The notes: generated from the sequence alone by a model not told the origin. DNA of 64,000 nucleotides from Closterium sp. Naga37s-1 (GCA_947471745.1 CANJKZ010000137.1:4418001-4482000), one strand, 5' to 3'; positions 21,097 to 32,812 are shown, counted from the stretch's first letter. Made by a program: numbers and translations.

Positions 21097-21474
21097 TTTT
21101 CTCAGCCCAGGCAGCCCCTTCGTAGTTTTTTGTGATAAAATCAGTCGGTTTATGAAATCTTGTAAGAAGCCTCAAACAAATATGCAATTTTTGAATCCTT
21201 TTATTGAAATTCTGGACATATGTGCTCTGCTGCCATTCTATGGTTGCTGCCAACACAAGGGAGTCTCATTATGACTATCACAGGTTCAAGCTGGTGATAA
21301 AAGTATAAAAAGGAGATGTACAGACAGCAGGCCCAATGTACCTATCAGGATGAATATCCTAATTACACTGATTTCAGAAGTAGGCTAGGAGTACAGCACT
21401 AGAAATTCAGCTCTAGTTTAATTCGTAACACTTATTATTCAGTATTTTGTTGCATATGCACACTGACAAAACGT
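21097..21474. other. Spacer downstream of EGF gene B
   Basis: AT-rich 3' flank between the gene B stop and the copia LTR. I see no gene or repeat. Confidence 0.5.
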
Positions 21475-21607
21475 TGTTAGAATCTAGAGACAGGAATGAA
21501 TGAACTATGAAAGGGTTGGGTACAAGTATGAAACCCTAAAAGGGGCTGTACCCGTATTGGCTACCCCACTACAGCCTAAACATGTATAGCATGTATATAC
21601 TTTGACA
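21475..21607 (-). repeat. 3' LTR of copia element A
   Basis: 133 bp, reading TGTCAAAG...TCTAACA on the minus strand. The purine tract lies on its high-coordinate side. It is homologous to the plus-strand LTR at 32678-32812 (shared GGCT-TAGTGGGGTAGCC and CATAGTTCATTCATTCCTG). Confidence 0.75.
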
Positions 21608-21892
21608 CACCCCCATAGGCAAAGTGGGGGAGAGCAAGGGGTCACAAGACCAGTCAAAAGAAGCAAAGCAAACTCAGGGTGGATCACAACGTCACCACAC
21701 ACACTGAGCACAAGCAAAGGGCCACAAGGCCAGTTCACATGCAGAGGTATATATGCAACAACAACAGCACAGTGATCTCTACCTAGCAGAGCAAGCATGC
21801 AGGTATATATATAGATCGCAGTACAAGCAAAGTCTACAGCAAGTGAGGAAACGTGGGCACAAGGCCTAACAGAGTGCAGAAACGCTGATGAT

Positions 21893-23124
21893 TGTCGAAA
21901 CAGCAGGCCAAAACGATAAACAGGAAAGAGGGGTTTTCACTAGCAGCAGTTGAGATACATATAGGAAACCCTACTTGGGTTGTACTCGCTATAGAGTACC
22001 CCACTGCAGGCTAGACAAACATCGACATTCTGACACACCCCCATAGTCAAAGTGGGGTACAATCAACACAACAAGCAAGCAGAGCAATAGTTCACACGGA
22101 TAAGCAAAGCTAGAGGCTATCACAGAGGGCAAGTGAGGAGGAGGAGAAACTATGGGGGCGAGAAGATGCGAGACGACGGCTGAAGCTGCAGACACACGGG
22201 CAACAGGAGTGCGCAGCACTGTCGCTACCAGGCTAAACCCGGACTACACGGCGACAGGCGCAGCTGGCTCGCTGTGCTCCTAGGAGTGCTCACACTGTGG
22301 CTACCAGGCGCAGAGCCCCGGACTACACGGCCACAGGGGGTCGTGGCTCTCTGGACTTCAGGCGCTGCGGACGACAAGACGACTGCCTCCACACAACTTC
22401 CCCCAGCTGTCCCACACCCCTTTCACACACTCCCTGCTGCACCTCTAGCACTGCTCACACGCCCCCCCCCTCGTACCACTCCGACGGCTCCAACACATCC
22501 ACCCCCCTCAGCGGCAGCTGCAGCAGTGGGAGACAGAGGAGGAGGAGGAGCAGGGGACGGCTCACACACCCGGCACCCCCATACTCTCCACCCCCAAACC
22601 CTAACACAGGAGCGCGGGCAGCAGCGGGGGTGGGGCGCGGTCAGAAGCTCGGGACGAACCGCACGTGGGCTGCCCGGGCCGCGCGCGGGCCTGGCGCAGC
22701 CCGTACGGGCCGCGCGCGGGCCTGGCACAGGTCGCGCGGGCCGCGTCGGGCGACGGGGGGCGAAGCGACGGTCGACAGGGGGCGACGCGCGGTTCGACGG
22801 GGCAGAAAACCGCCGTGCGCCCCGAGCGCGCGGCGGGAAGAAAATCGCTGCGCGCCCGGAGCGCGCGGCAGGCAGGAAACAGCACGCGCCCGGGGCGCGC
22901 TACAGGCAGTAGAGCAGCGGAAGCATCGGGTGGGTCCCACCCACAGGATCGACCAAGGAGGGTCGACCTGCTCTGATACCATGTCGAAACAGCAGGCCAA
23001 AACGATAAACAGGAAAGAGGGGTTTTGACCAGCAGCAGTTGAGATACATATAGGAAACCCTAATTGGGTTGTACTCGCTATAGAGTACCCCACTGCAGGC
23101 TAGACAAACATCGACATTCTGACA
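21893..23124 (-). mobile_element. TRIM-like non-autonomous LTR element nested in copia A
   Basis: Complete: LTRs 21893-22035 and 22982-23124, both 143 bp and nearly identical, running TGTC...GACA. The target duplication ATGAT is present at 21888-21892 and 23125-23129. Immediately inside the 5' LTR (minus strand, 22981-22970) lies TGGTATCAGAGC, the canonical initiator-Met tRNA primer-binding site. Inside the 3' LTR is a GGGGGTG purine tract. The internal 946 bp is GC-rich with GGGCCGCGCGCGGGCCTGG-type repeats and encodes no retroelement protein. The purine-tract region matches that of the host copia element, so this is probably a deletion derivative or hitchhiker of a related copia. Confidence 0.93.
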
Positions 23125-25590
23125 ATGATCACCAGACGGAAGTGCCTTGGTGAATATATCAGCAGTGTTGGCCCGAGTGGCCACGTGAGCAAGACGAAGC
23201 TGACCACGCTGCTGCAACTCTCGAGCCAGGAAGTAACGCAGAGCGATGTGCTTCGTTCTGTGCTCCAGTCTGTGCTCCTGACACAAGGCAATGGCGGCCT
23301 TGTTGTCGACGTACAGCACTGGAGGAGAACGAGGCCTCTCTCCCAAGTCGGTCAGCAGGTAGGTGAGCCAGCGTAACTCCTGTGCAGCCATGGCTGTGGC
23401 GTAGATCTCAGCCTCACAACTGAAGCCGAGAACAGAAGACGAGCGTGTAGACCGCCAAGAAACAGAGCCAGAGCCAAGGCTGAAGGTGTAACCCTGTGAC
23501 GACAGCTGCGTAGCCAGGTCGTCAACCCAAGAAGCGTCCGACTGCCCAGTGAGGACAACGTCGCTCCGTCCTCCAAGCACGAGCCCCATGCCCGATGTAC
23601 TGCACAAGTAGCGCAGTACCCTCTTAGCAGCATCCATGTGCACCTTTCGGTGCCGACCAGGAGCCACGTAGCGAGCCAGAAGGCCAAGAGGGTACGCAAG
23701 GTCAGGACGAGTGCAGGTCATCAGGTACATGAGGCAGCCCACTAGCTCTGGGTAAGGACCACTCGGCTCTACGGACTCGTCCGAAGGTGGAGCTGAGAGC
23801 GAGTGACCTGTAGCCAGAGGAGTGGCCTGTGCCGAGGACCAGGTGAAGCGGAAGCGCTGAAGGACCTGCTGCACCATGTGTGACTGAGTCAGTGTGATGG
23901 TGCGGCGTGCTCTGTCCCGGGTGATCTGCAAGCCAAGGTAACTGCTCAACTCACCCAGATCTGTGCACGTGTGTCTCTTTTGCAGCTCCGACTTCACCAG
24001 GGCGAGCGCCTCAGTATCAGCAGTGGCAAAGACCAAGTCGTCGACGTACACGAGGATGTAGAACGGCGGCAGCGAAGTGTCGGTGCGCAGAAACAGCGAC
24101 GGGTCAGCAGTCGAAGGAGAAAACCCGAGAGCCGCAAGTGTCGTCCTCAGTGTGTCGTGCCACTCACGCGGCGCCTGGCGGAGACCGTAGACTGGCCGCC
24201 GGAGGCTCCAGTGGGTACCAGGAGGGAACGACCCAGTGAAGCCAGGTGGGCGGCGCAGCCAGATCTCCTCGTGCAGGCTGCCCTGTAAGAAAGCTGTGCT
24301 GAAGTCAAGAGAGTGAAGCTCGTAGTCACGCTGAGCGGCAACGTGCAGCAGCACCCGAAGAGTGGTCATCTTCGGGGTGGGGGAGAAGGTCTGGAAGAAG
24401 TCAACTCCCTCGCGCTGACTGAAGCCTCTAGCAACGTAACGAGCCTTGAAGACAGGCGGAGAATCCGGCGGCCGCTTCACCCTGAAAATCCACATGCCAC
24501 TGACGATGTTCTCCCCAGGAGGGGGAACCTCGTCAACGTAAGTGCCTGTGGACTTCCACGATGCCATCTCTGCGTCCATGGGTGTCTGCCACTGAGAGGA
24601 GTACTCACCCGCGATCGCCTCAGCGTAAGAGCGCGGGGTCGGGATGTTTGGAGCATCCGGGTCTCCCTCAGGGGCAAGCAGCATGGCCACAAGATGAGGC
24701 GCAGCGGCTGCAAGACACTCAAGGTCCTCCTGCCTGTCCTCAAGGACGTCCGTGCCAAGAGCACACTCACCCCCGACGGACGGAGGACAGACAGACTCAA
24801 ACTCAGCAACAAGACTAGCGGCGTAGTCTAGACGACAGGCAGCAGCAAAGTCAACAAGCTCAGCGACTAAGGCAGACGCAACAGCAGACTCAAACGACGG
24901 GTCAGTGACAACAGTGGCTAGCAGACGTGTGACAGTAGGGTGCTCAGCACGAAACCGGTCAGACTCAGGGTCAGCAACGACAGGCAGCGACGACGCAGGA
25001 GGAGACGGCAGAGGAACACGATGCGGAGCAGAGGACGGACGCAGAGCCATGAGGTGTGTGCCGGGGACAGCCGGTGGACGCGGACAAGGAACACGACGAC
25101 CAGTGCGGACAGGCGAGACAGGACGCGACGCAGGCTCACGACGCTCAGCAAGACCTCCTGGCTGCTCAGTGTAAGGAGAAGGAGCAGGTAGCGGTGAGCC
25201 AGGCTGTAACGGAAGACCAGTAGACGACGGGAGACTAAGAACCTGGCGAAGCACGGAGTCAGGTGGTGGCAGAGACGACGGAGACGGCGGAGCAAAGAAC
25301 AGTCGTGGCTGCGCAGCGCCACCAGCACCAGCAGCTCCAGCACCACCAGCAGCTCCAGCACCTCCAGCAGCTCCAGAACCTCCAGCTCCAGCTCCTCGAG
25401 CGCCAGCACCACCAGCAGCTCCACAACCTTCAGCGCCAGTACCTCCAGTACCAGTGTCACCAGCAGCTCCAGAACCTCCAGCACCAGCACCTCCAGCACC
25501 AGTGTCACCAGCAGCTCCAGAACCTCCAGCGCCAGCACCTCCAGTACCAGCGTCACCAGCAGCCCCAGAACCTCCAGCGCCAGCACCTCC
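23125..25590 (-). pseudogene. Copia A pol: reverse transcriptase and RNase H
   Basis: Minus strand. The RT palm motifs are intact: WIFRVKRPPDSPPVFKARYV, LDFSTAFLQGSLHEEIW, VYGLRQAPREWHDTL and the catalytic YVDDLVFA. The RNase H follows, with CEAEIYATAMAAQELRWLTY, VDNKAAIALC and RTKHIALRYFLARE, ending TNADIFTKALPSGDH. Immediately after, the frame runs into the TRIM LTR. The upstream part is Pro/Ser-rich. It joins the upstream polyprotein only through a frame change near 25591. Confidence 0.9.
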
Positions 25591-26879
25591 CTACCAGCGT
25601 CACCAGCAGCAGCACCCCCAGAACCGGCACCTCCAGCCCCAGGGTCTCCAGCAGCGGCACCCCCAGACTCAGCACCGCCAGCCCCAGCAGCTCCAGTACC
25701 TCCAGTACGAGCACCTCCGGAACCAGCGAGTCCAGCACCTCCTGTAGACAAAGTACCAGCACCACTCCCAGCTGCAGAGCCCTGAGCTCCAGCAGCGCGA
25801 CCCTGACGGCTAGCGTACCACTCGTGCAGCTGCTGAGGGGAGAGAGGCGCACGCGGACGAAGGCGGCCTCTCCAAGGAGACCGCGCACCAGCAGTCTCAG
25901 TACCCTCAGGCGCCGCACCCCCAGACTCAGCACCCCCAGGCTCCTCACGCTCAGGCGCAGCACCCCCAGACGCAGCACCCCCAGGAGTAGCAGGAACTCC
26001 AGGAGAAACACCTCCAGTAGCAGAGTCACCAGCTCCAGTGCCTCCAACTCCAGTGCCTCCCGCAGCAGGGCTCCCAGCTCCAACAGCGCGACCCTGACGG
26101 CGAACGTACCACTCACGCAGCTGCTGTGGGGAGAGCGGGACAGCGCCAGCTCCAGTGCCTCCAGCCCCAACGCCTCCCGCAGCAGGGCCTTCAGCTCCAG
26201 CAGCGCGAACCTGACGGCTAACGTACCACTCACGCAGCTGCTGTGGGGAGAGAGGGAGACGACGACGAGAGTGCAGCGGCGAGGCACCAGCGGAGCGACT
26301 ACGGAGACGGCCGCTCCAAGGAGACTGCTCACCAGACACCTCAGCGCCCCCAGGTGCAGCACCCCCAGACTCAGTACCCCCAGGCTCAGCACGCTCAGGC
26401 TCAGCACTCCCAGGCTCCGCACCCCCAGGCTCAGCACCCCCAGGCTCCGCACCCCCAGGCTCAGCACCCCCAGGCTCCGCACCCCCAGGCTCAGCACCCC
26501 CAGCAGCAGCACCCCAAGCAGGACCACCCCCAGCAGGACCTGAGTCACCAGTGACCTCAACCGGCTCAGACAAGGGAGGAGGGTCTACCTGAGACACACC
26601 TGAAGGAGCAGGACCGGGAGCGGGGAGGGGGTCTACCTGGGGAGGACCTGGAGCGAGGAAGAGCGGCAGGGGGGGGAGAGGGGCAGTGCGGTAGGGGAAG
26701 AGACGGTAAAAGGGAACTGACTCGTCGAACGTGACGTCCTGAGAGGGGAAGACACGGCGCGAGGTGGGGTGGTAAAACTGCCAACCAGGCGCGTCAGGGA
26801 CAAAGCCAAGGAAGACACAGGGAACAGCGCAGGCGGAGAGCTTGTCCGCGGTGGTATCGCGGACAAAGGCACGAGAACC
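25591..26879 (-). pseudogene. Copia A linker between integrase and RT, with repeated motif
   Basis: After the TAA at 26880-26882 the same frame continues with the usual copia integrase C-terminal core (AFVRDTTADKLSA, VFLGFVPDAPGWQFYHP). A long Gly/Ala/Pro/Glu linker follows: tandem AEPGG pentapeptides, then three copies of PLSPQQLREWYV spaced by Gly/Ala repeats. Comparison of neighbouring repeats (CCTCCAGTACCAGC against CCTCCCTACCAGC) shows a 2-nt loss near 25591, which shifts the frame before the RT. Confidence 0.8.
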
Positions 26880-26882
26880 TTA

Positions 26883-29243
26883 GACCCGGAACACCGACGC
26901 ATCGCCAACCTCCCCCGTCCACCGCAGTGTGGGCGAGGTCTCCGGCAAGGAGACACGGGGCCAGAGGTTGAGCTGATGCGCAGCGTAGCGGACTGCAAAC
27001 GGCCACAAAAAATGGGGGGCAGCCGCATGGACCATGGCAGCAACCCCATTTTGCTGCGGAGAGGCCGGAAGCGTGAAAGTCTGGCGAATGCACTCCCCAC
27101 GACAAAAGCTCGTCAGAAGGTCGGAGGAAAACTCTCCACCTCTGTCAGAGTGAAGACGCAGGACGGGAAACTCCGTCCCGAACCGCTCGCGGAGCTGGAG
27201 ACGGGCAGCGCGGATCCAAGGGATCAAAACATGAGGGACCTCACCCTTGCGCTGCAAGGGGAAGACCGTGGTGTAACGCGAGTAGTCGTCAACAACCAGC
27301 AGAAAGTACCACTCGTGGTCCTGTCCACGGACGCGGGCTGGGCCCCACACGTCCATGTGCAGGGTTTGCATGGGAGCAGTCGTCGGGGGGAACGAGGAGG
27401 AGTGAGGAGCGGCGCGCTGCCGCCCCTCGACACAGGGAAGGCAGGGAGGGGCAGGGGAGGGTGGGAGAGGAGGCAGAGTCTCCGGAAGGCCAGAGACCAG
27501 GAGACGGCGGTGCATGGCCCGAAGGCGCTGCACCGAAGGGTGACCAAGACGGTGGTGCCAAAGAAGGGTCCGGTGCGACAGAGCACGACACGAGCAGGGG
27601 GCCGCTAGCTGACCAGACGCGGACGCAGACGCAGCTACCTGAGGGGACTCAATAGTTAGTGTGTACAGGCTCGAGCCAGGCGCACGGGTGAACGTGGCCA
27701 GGTGCCGACCAGTCCGGAAGCAAGTACAGTGGGTCACCCGCTGACCTCCAGGAGTGAACTGGTCAACCCACGCATCCTGGAGGTCAGCGCCACTCACCAA
27801 GTTCGTAGAGAACGAGGGGAGGTGAAGACCCGACAGTGAGCCAGACGGGACCGCCGGACACGGCAGAACCGTGGAGGAGTGCGCAAGGACTGGGCCCCCA
27901 GAGGGGTCCGCCAGGGAGACCGCAACCGGCCGACTGAGCGGCGTGGGTGTGGTGCTGTCACGAAAGAAGGAGCGGGAAGCTCCTGAGTCCAGTGTGAAGG
28001 TGTGCAAGGCCCCAGCAGGCGCAGTACCAGAGAGAGCAGACTCACCAGCACCTGGAGCAGCAGACTCACTAGCGCCTAGAGCAGCAGCCTCACCGACACC
28101 TGGAGCAGGGGACGCACCAGCACTTAGAGCAGCAGCCTCACCAGCACCTAGAGCAGCAGACTCTATACCTGGGTCAGGCGGCACACACAGGTAACAGGCA
28201 CCCTCAGCACTAGTAGGCAATGCATACATGGCAGTGAGGATAGCATCATAGTCAAGAGCAAAGATATCTACCCTCTGCCTAAGCAGCTCCAGCCAGGTGG
28301 GGAGCTCAGCCTCGTCGCCAAACTCGGTACGCAAGGCGTCGCTCAGACGGGCGAAGCAGCGGGACTGTGGGTGACCAACCACCCCGCAAGCCTGACCTGC
28401 CCGATCACCTGTGCGAATGACGTACGAGCAGCGAACAGTACTCCGAGACCCTCTACCCTGAGCGTACCACTCACGAAGCTGCTGGGGCGTAAGTGTCTCG
28501 CGCGGACGCCGCTGCAGCTGCATCTGGCCACTGCCAGACGCTCCCGACTGACCAGCTCCAAGGCGACTGCCACGACGGCCACCGCCACAACCCCAACTAG
28601 CGTACCACTCACGAAGCTGCTGTGGCGTGGGAGACTCGCTCGGACGACGCTGGAGCTGCATCTGGCCACCGCTAGTAGCAGCAGTAGCAGCAGTAACAGC
28701 CGGAACAGCAGTAGCAGCAGTAGCAGCGCGGGCAGGGCAGTGCGGCTCAATAGAGCAGGGCGGCACAGCAGGCAGTAAGGCAGTAGGGCAGGTGCTCACC
28801 AGTGGCGGTAGGGCCGGCGCTCGATGGGCGGCGGCAGGGTAGGCACACGACGGCGGCGACGGCGGGGCCGCGACAGATGCGGCAGAGCAGGGCCGCGTCG
28901 GCGGTAGGGCAGGTCCGCGACAGCTGCATGGCGGGGCCGCGAGGACTGCTGCAGGGCGGGGCCGCGACAGCGGCAGGAGGCTCTGCGGCAACTGCTGCAG
29001 GGCAGGGCCGCGACGGCGGCAGAAGGCTCCGCGGCAGCTGCTGCAGGGCGGGGCCGCGACCGCGGCAGGGCGCTCCGCGGTAGCTTTTGCAGGAGCGACG
29101 GCCAGTGCCAGCAGCTTCAGCGGCCGCCCACCTCCTCTCCTCTCCAGTTTCCTCCTCCTCACATTCCTCTCTGCCGACTTCCGTTGCGCTTGGTGTACCC
29201 CTTCCGGGGGTGTTTCTGCACATGGTTCTTCACTGCAGGCCAT
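26883..29243 (-). pseudogene. Copia A gag, protease and integrase
   Basis: Minus strand. The N-terminal third is Ala/Pro/Cys-rich. It is followed by two PQQLREWYA motifs and a gag-like region with a zinc-knuckle-like CGVVGHPQSRCF. The aspartic protease motif is LDSGASRSFF. The GAG-pre-integrase motif is LLWHHRLGHPSVQRLRAMH. The integrase core has LHMDVWGPAR, DDYSRYT and LHSDRGGEFSS. Where the family normally reads NGVAER, this copy reads PQQNGVAAMVHAAAPHF, so a short in-frame stretch including the catalytic Glu is missing. Translation would stop at the TAA at 26880-26882. Confidence 0.88.
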
Positions 29244-29252
29244 TAGGGGGTG

Positions 29253-29388
29253 TGTCAGAATGTAATTGTATACATTATTATAACTGCCTGTAGTGTAGAC
29301 CTAGTGTAGTTCTTTGGCTTACTATAACTTGTAACTTTTCTCATACTGAACACCATTTTCGTTTCTCCTTTGTTCAACACCCTCGACA
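29253..29388 (+). repeat. Possible solo or terminal copia-family LTR
   Basis: 136 bp running TGTCAGAATG...CCTCGACA on the plus strand, preceded by a purine tract ATTAGGGGGTG. It begins like the TRIM LTR, which reads TGTCAGAATGTCG on its own strand. No second copy or target duplication is seen, so it may be the 3' LTR of a truncated plus-strand element that clipped the 5' end of copia A. Confidence 0.4.
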
Positions 29389-29459
29389 TTCCCTCTCCTC
29401 CTAACTAAACCCTAGGCTACTAAGCCTACTAAGTTAAGCTCGTATTTCAACAATTCGCC

Positions 29460-29525
29460 TGACGTGGCAGCGGCGCGCTGCACAAGCATTACCCCACCTG
29501 ACGTATTGGAGTCGTCTGACGTGGC
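29460..29525 (+). promoter_or_regulatory. Two TGACGTGGC elements upstream of EGF gene C
   Basis: At 29460-29468 and 29517-29525, with a TGACGTATT variant between them. The 29517 copy occupies the same place relative to the ATG as in genes A and B. Confidence 0.5.
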
Positions 29526-29537
29526 AGCTTGACCGCC

Positions 29538-30640
29538 ATGGCCGCTTCTCCTGCAGCCCTGCTTCCGCTTCTCGTCCTCGCCGTCATCTGCGGTGAGTCG
29601 CCTATCTCCTTGTCTTTCCCAAGGGGTACGTCATTCTGTGTGATTTTCTCTCAGTTTCTAATGGTATAACCTCTCCGCTACACCATTGGGCGATAAAAAA
29701 ATGTTTCCTTACCAGCGCAGCGGATGCCTTGTGATAAAGCTTGAGTTTTGAGTTGTCTCAAAAGAAGGGGGTTCTGTACGGGCGCAGCGGATGCCTTCTG
29801 AAAAAATTGGGGGTCCCCTCACCATCCTCTCACCCCTCTGCTCCCCTCACCCCACTCAGGCGTGGCCGAGGGTGACAGTAGCACAGGCAGCGCAGTGGAC
29901 GCGAGTGTACACGTGGCAACGCAGGAGGGCACAGGCGGGGCGGTGGACGCGAGTGGTTACGTGGCAACGCATCAGGGCACAGGCGGGACGGGGAGTGACA
30001 GCAGCACAGGTGGGGCGGTGGAAGTGAGGGTCCACGTGGCAACTGTGATCTCGGTGCTGGGTGTGAGCCTCCCCGTCAGCTTCGACGCCCTCCGCTGCTT
30101 CAGCCTTCCCCGGGCGGCGCGCAAGGCGGCGGGTGACGTGCAGGTGTGGTGGCACGGGCTCACGGGCGGCGGCAAGGGCGGCGGCACGGGCGGCAGCAGG
30201 GGCGGCGGCAACGGCGGGGGCGCAGCGTGCAAGCAACTCAAGTTTTTTTGCCAACCCAGCCTGGAAGGGCAAGGCGCTGAATGAGGTGCTACAGCCGCAG
30301 TTTGCCGCTCTGCGGAAACTCTTCCACGTGCCGGGTGGGTGATGGGCAAGTGCATGATGGGGGCAGGTGCATGGGAGTGAGTTTCCTCTGCCGATGTCAC
30401 AATCATGCCTCGGGTTGTGTGTGCCACCCTAACAAAACTTCTTATATGAATATTTCCCTCACGTCTCGTTCGAATGTGTTCCTTCCGACCCATCTGAATG
30501 TGTTCCTGCTGTCCTTGCTTGCAGCTCAAAGAAGATTCCTTGATGGACCTCCGTCTCCTGTAAGTGTGGTGCGTGCCTCGCCTCCCTGCCTCCTTTCTTC
30601 CTTCCCTCCTTGCAACCTTACCTCCTTGCCTCCCCTCGTC
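29538..30640 (+). pseudogene. EGF gene C: truncated paralogue
   Basis: Exon 1 (29538-29592) encodes the same signal peptide as genes A and B. Exon 2 starts at 29860 and is homologous until about 30241, where a run of seven T replaces six and shifts the frame. Downstream, a conserved Cys codon is changed (CCTGGAAG for CCTGCAAG) and the donor is CCGG/GTGGGT instead of CCAG/GTGGGT. A remnant of exon 3 is seen at about 30525-30568, with a TAA where gene A has a CAA-like codon. All EGF exons are absent, because a copia fragment begins at about 30640. The +1 in a T run could be a sequencing error, but the missing 3' half cannot. Confidence 0.85.
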
Positions 30641-32812
30641 CTCCACCTGAACCCGGCGCACACACTATGGCACTTCGTCCTTCCTCCGTTCCACAGCGTG
30701 TTGCTCTGCCGGATCCTCCGACGTCCTCTCTTCCTGACGTTCTTGACCCTGAGACTGACATTGCTCGTGCTGCTAGTCCTACTGTCACGCGTTTCCTGGC
30801 TACTCTTGTCACTAGCCCTTCCTTTGAGTCTACTGCAGTGTCTGCCTTAATTACTGAGCTCGTAGACTTTGCTGCTACCTGTCGTCTCGAGTACGTCGCG
30901 AGTATTGTTACTAAAGTCTGAGCTTGTCGGGGGTGAGCTTGAGTACCTCGTGGCTGCTATACCTCAACTCGCGTCCATGCTGCTTTGCCCTGAGGGAGAC
31001 CCGGATGCACTAGACATCCCGGCCCCACGCACTCTCGCAGAGACGATCACGGGTGAGTACTCCTCTCAGTGGCAGACAGTCAGGGATACAGGTCGACGCA
31101 GTTCCCCCTCCTGGGGCGAACACAGTTGATGGCATATGGATTTTCAGAGTGAAGAGGCCGCCGGGTTCTCCGCCTGCCTTAAAGGCGCGTTACGTTTCAC
31201 GAGGCTTCAGTCTGCGACAGGGGGTCGACTTCTTCCATACCTTCTCCCCCACCCCGAAGATGACCACTCTTCGAGTCTTACTGCACGTTGCAGCACAGCG
31301 TGACTACGAGCTCCACTCGCTTGACTTCAACACAACTTTCTTGCAGGGCAGCCTTCACGAGGAGATCTGGCTGCGTCGCCCACCTGGCTTCACTAGGTCG
31401 TCCTGAGAGGTGCCAGTAAAGCCTTCGGCGGCCAGTCTACGGTATCCGTCAGGCGCCCCGCGAGTGGCACGATACACTGAGAACTACACTTGCGGCTCAT
31501 GGGTTTGCTCTTTCGACTGCTAACCCTTCGCTGTTTCTGCGTACCGACCCTTCTCTGCCGCCGTTCTACATCCTCGTGTACGTCGACGACTTGGTCTTTG
31601 CTACTGCTGACACTGAGGCACTGGCCTTTGTGAAGTCGGAGCTGTAGAAGAGACACACTTGCACTGACCTTCAGCAAAGGGCAAACACCTTCAGCGCTTC
31701 GGCTTCCAGATCTCCTCGCCACAAGCCACTCCTCTGCCTTATAACCATTCGCTCTCAGATCCACCTTCGGACGGGTCTGTAGAGCCGAGTGGAAAGTATC
31801 CATTGCTTGTGAGCTACCTCATGTACCTGATGAATTGCACTCGACGTGAACTCGCATACCCCCTCAGCATCCAGACACGCTATGTTGCTCCCGGGAGACC
31901 CTGACCAGAGCACTGGCGGACTGCTAAGAGGGTGATGCTTTACTTGTGCAGTACATTGCGCATGGAGCTTGTGCTTAGAGCACGAGGCTCAATTGTACTC
32001 GCTGGACACTCATACGCTTCTTGGGCCGACGACCGGGTGACTCAGCGTTCTTCACAGAGTTACACTTTCAGTCTCGGAACTGGCCCTGTCTTCTGGAGGT
32101 CCAACCGCTCGTCTTCAGTAACTCCAGCTGTGAGGCCGAGATCTACGCTGGGGCTATGGCTTCTCAGAAGTTACGCTGGTTGACCTACCTGCTGACAGAC
32201 TTGGGTGAGCGGCCTCGTTCTCCTCTGGTTTTGTACGTCAACAACAAGGCCACTATTGCCTTGTGTTGGGAGCAGAGACATGAGCACAGAACGAAGCATA
32301 TTGCTCTTCGTTACTTTCTCACTCAAGAGTTACAGCAGCGTCGCCAGCTCCGCCTTACCTACGTGGCCTCACGGGCAAACGCTGCTGATTCACCAAGGCG
32401 CTTGTGTCTGGTGATTACTGTCTCACTTTCTTACCTAGTGACTTTGCCTGGTACTGTGATCTATATATCTCCATACATACATGATTACTCTTGCTAGGTT
32501 GTGATCATTGTAATGCTTGTGCTTTTATAACTCTGCATGTGAACTGGCCTTATGGCCGCTTGCTTGTGCTGAGACCGTGTGGTGATCTTGATCCACCCTG
32601 AGCTTTGTTCTGTTTTGTTTGACTGGTCTTGTGACCGTCTGTTGTGTTTGCTGTCCCCCACTTAGCCTATGGGGGTGTGTCAAAACTGTATGTTTGTGTG
32701 TTATCCTTAGGCTATAGTGGGGTAGCCTACACGGGGTATAACCCATTAGAGTTAGGACTTGTACCCGACATTCTCATAGTTCATTCATTCCTGCTCACTA
32801 AATTCTGAAACA
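30640..32812 (+). mobile_element. Copia retrotransposon B (5'-truncated, degenerate)
   Basis: Plus strand. It begins inside the Pro-rich region before the RT (coding MALRPSSVPQR) and continues through RT remnants (WIFRVKRPPGSPPALKARYV, YILVYVDDLVFATADTEA) and RNase H remnants (RSPLVLYVNNKATIAL, EHRTKHIALRYFL). There are several frameshifts and stops, for example TAG after KSEL near 31645. It ends with a purine tract and a terminal LTR. It is the same family as copia A but in opposite orientation, so the two form a large imperfect inverted repeat around EGF gene C. Confidence 0.85.
32678..32812 (+). repeat. 3' LTR of copia element B
   Basis: 135 bp, TGTCAAAACTG...TCTGAAACA, preceded by TATGGGGGTG. 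It is homologous to the LTR at 21475-21607 in inverted orientation. Confidence 0.72.

Larger units (their letters stand above)
21475..29243 (-). mobile_element. Copia-type LTR retrotransposon A (degenerate, 5' end missing)
   Basis: The element is read on the minus strand from about 29243 to its 3' LTR at 21607-21475. The order gag, protease, integrase, reverse transcriptase, RNase H places it in Ty1/copia. The 3' LTR is preceded by a purine tract (ATGGGGGTG). No matching 5' LTR is present. Inactivating lesions: an in-frame TAA at 26880-26882, a 2-nt deletion near 25591, loss of the integrase catalytic Glu, and insertion of a TRIM-like element at 21893-23124. Without that insertion, the pol frame would end at about 21834. 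Confidence 0.88.

Noticed and set aside
22274-22912. GC-rich plus-strand frames of up to 240 codons in the TRIM interior
   Set aside because: Arg/Gly/Ala low-complexity translation in several frames at once, caused by GC-rich repeats, with no retroelement motif.
25263-26543. Long plus-strand frame rich in Ser/Thr/Gln
   Set aside because: Antisense shadow of the repetitive copia linker; the minus strand carries the recognisable domains.
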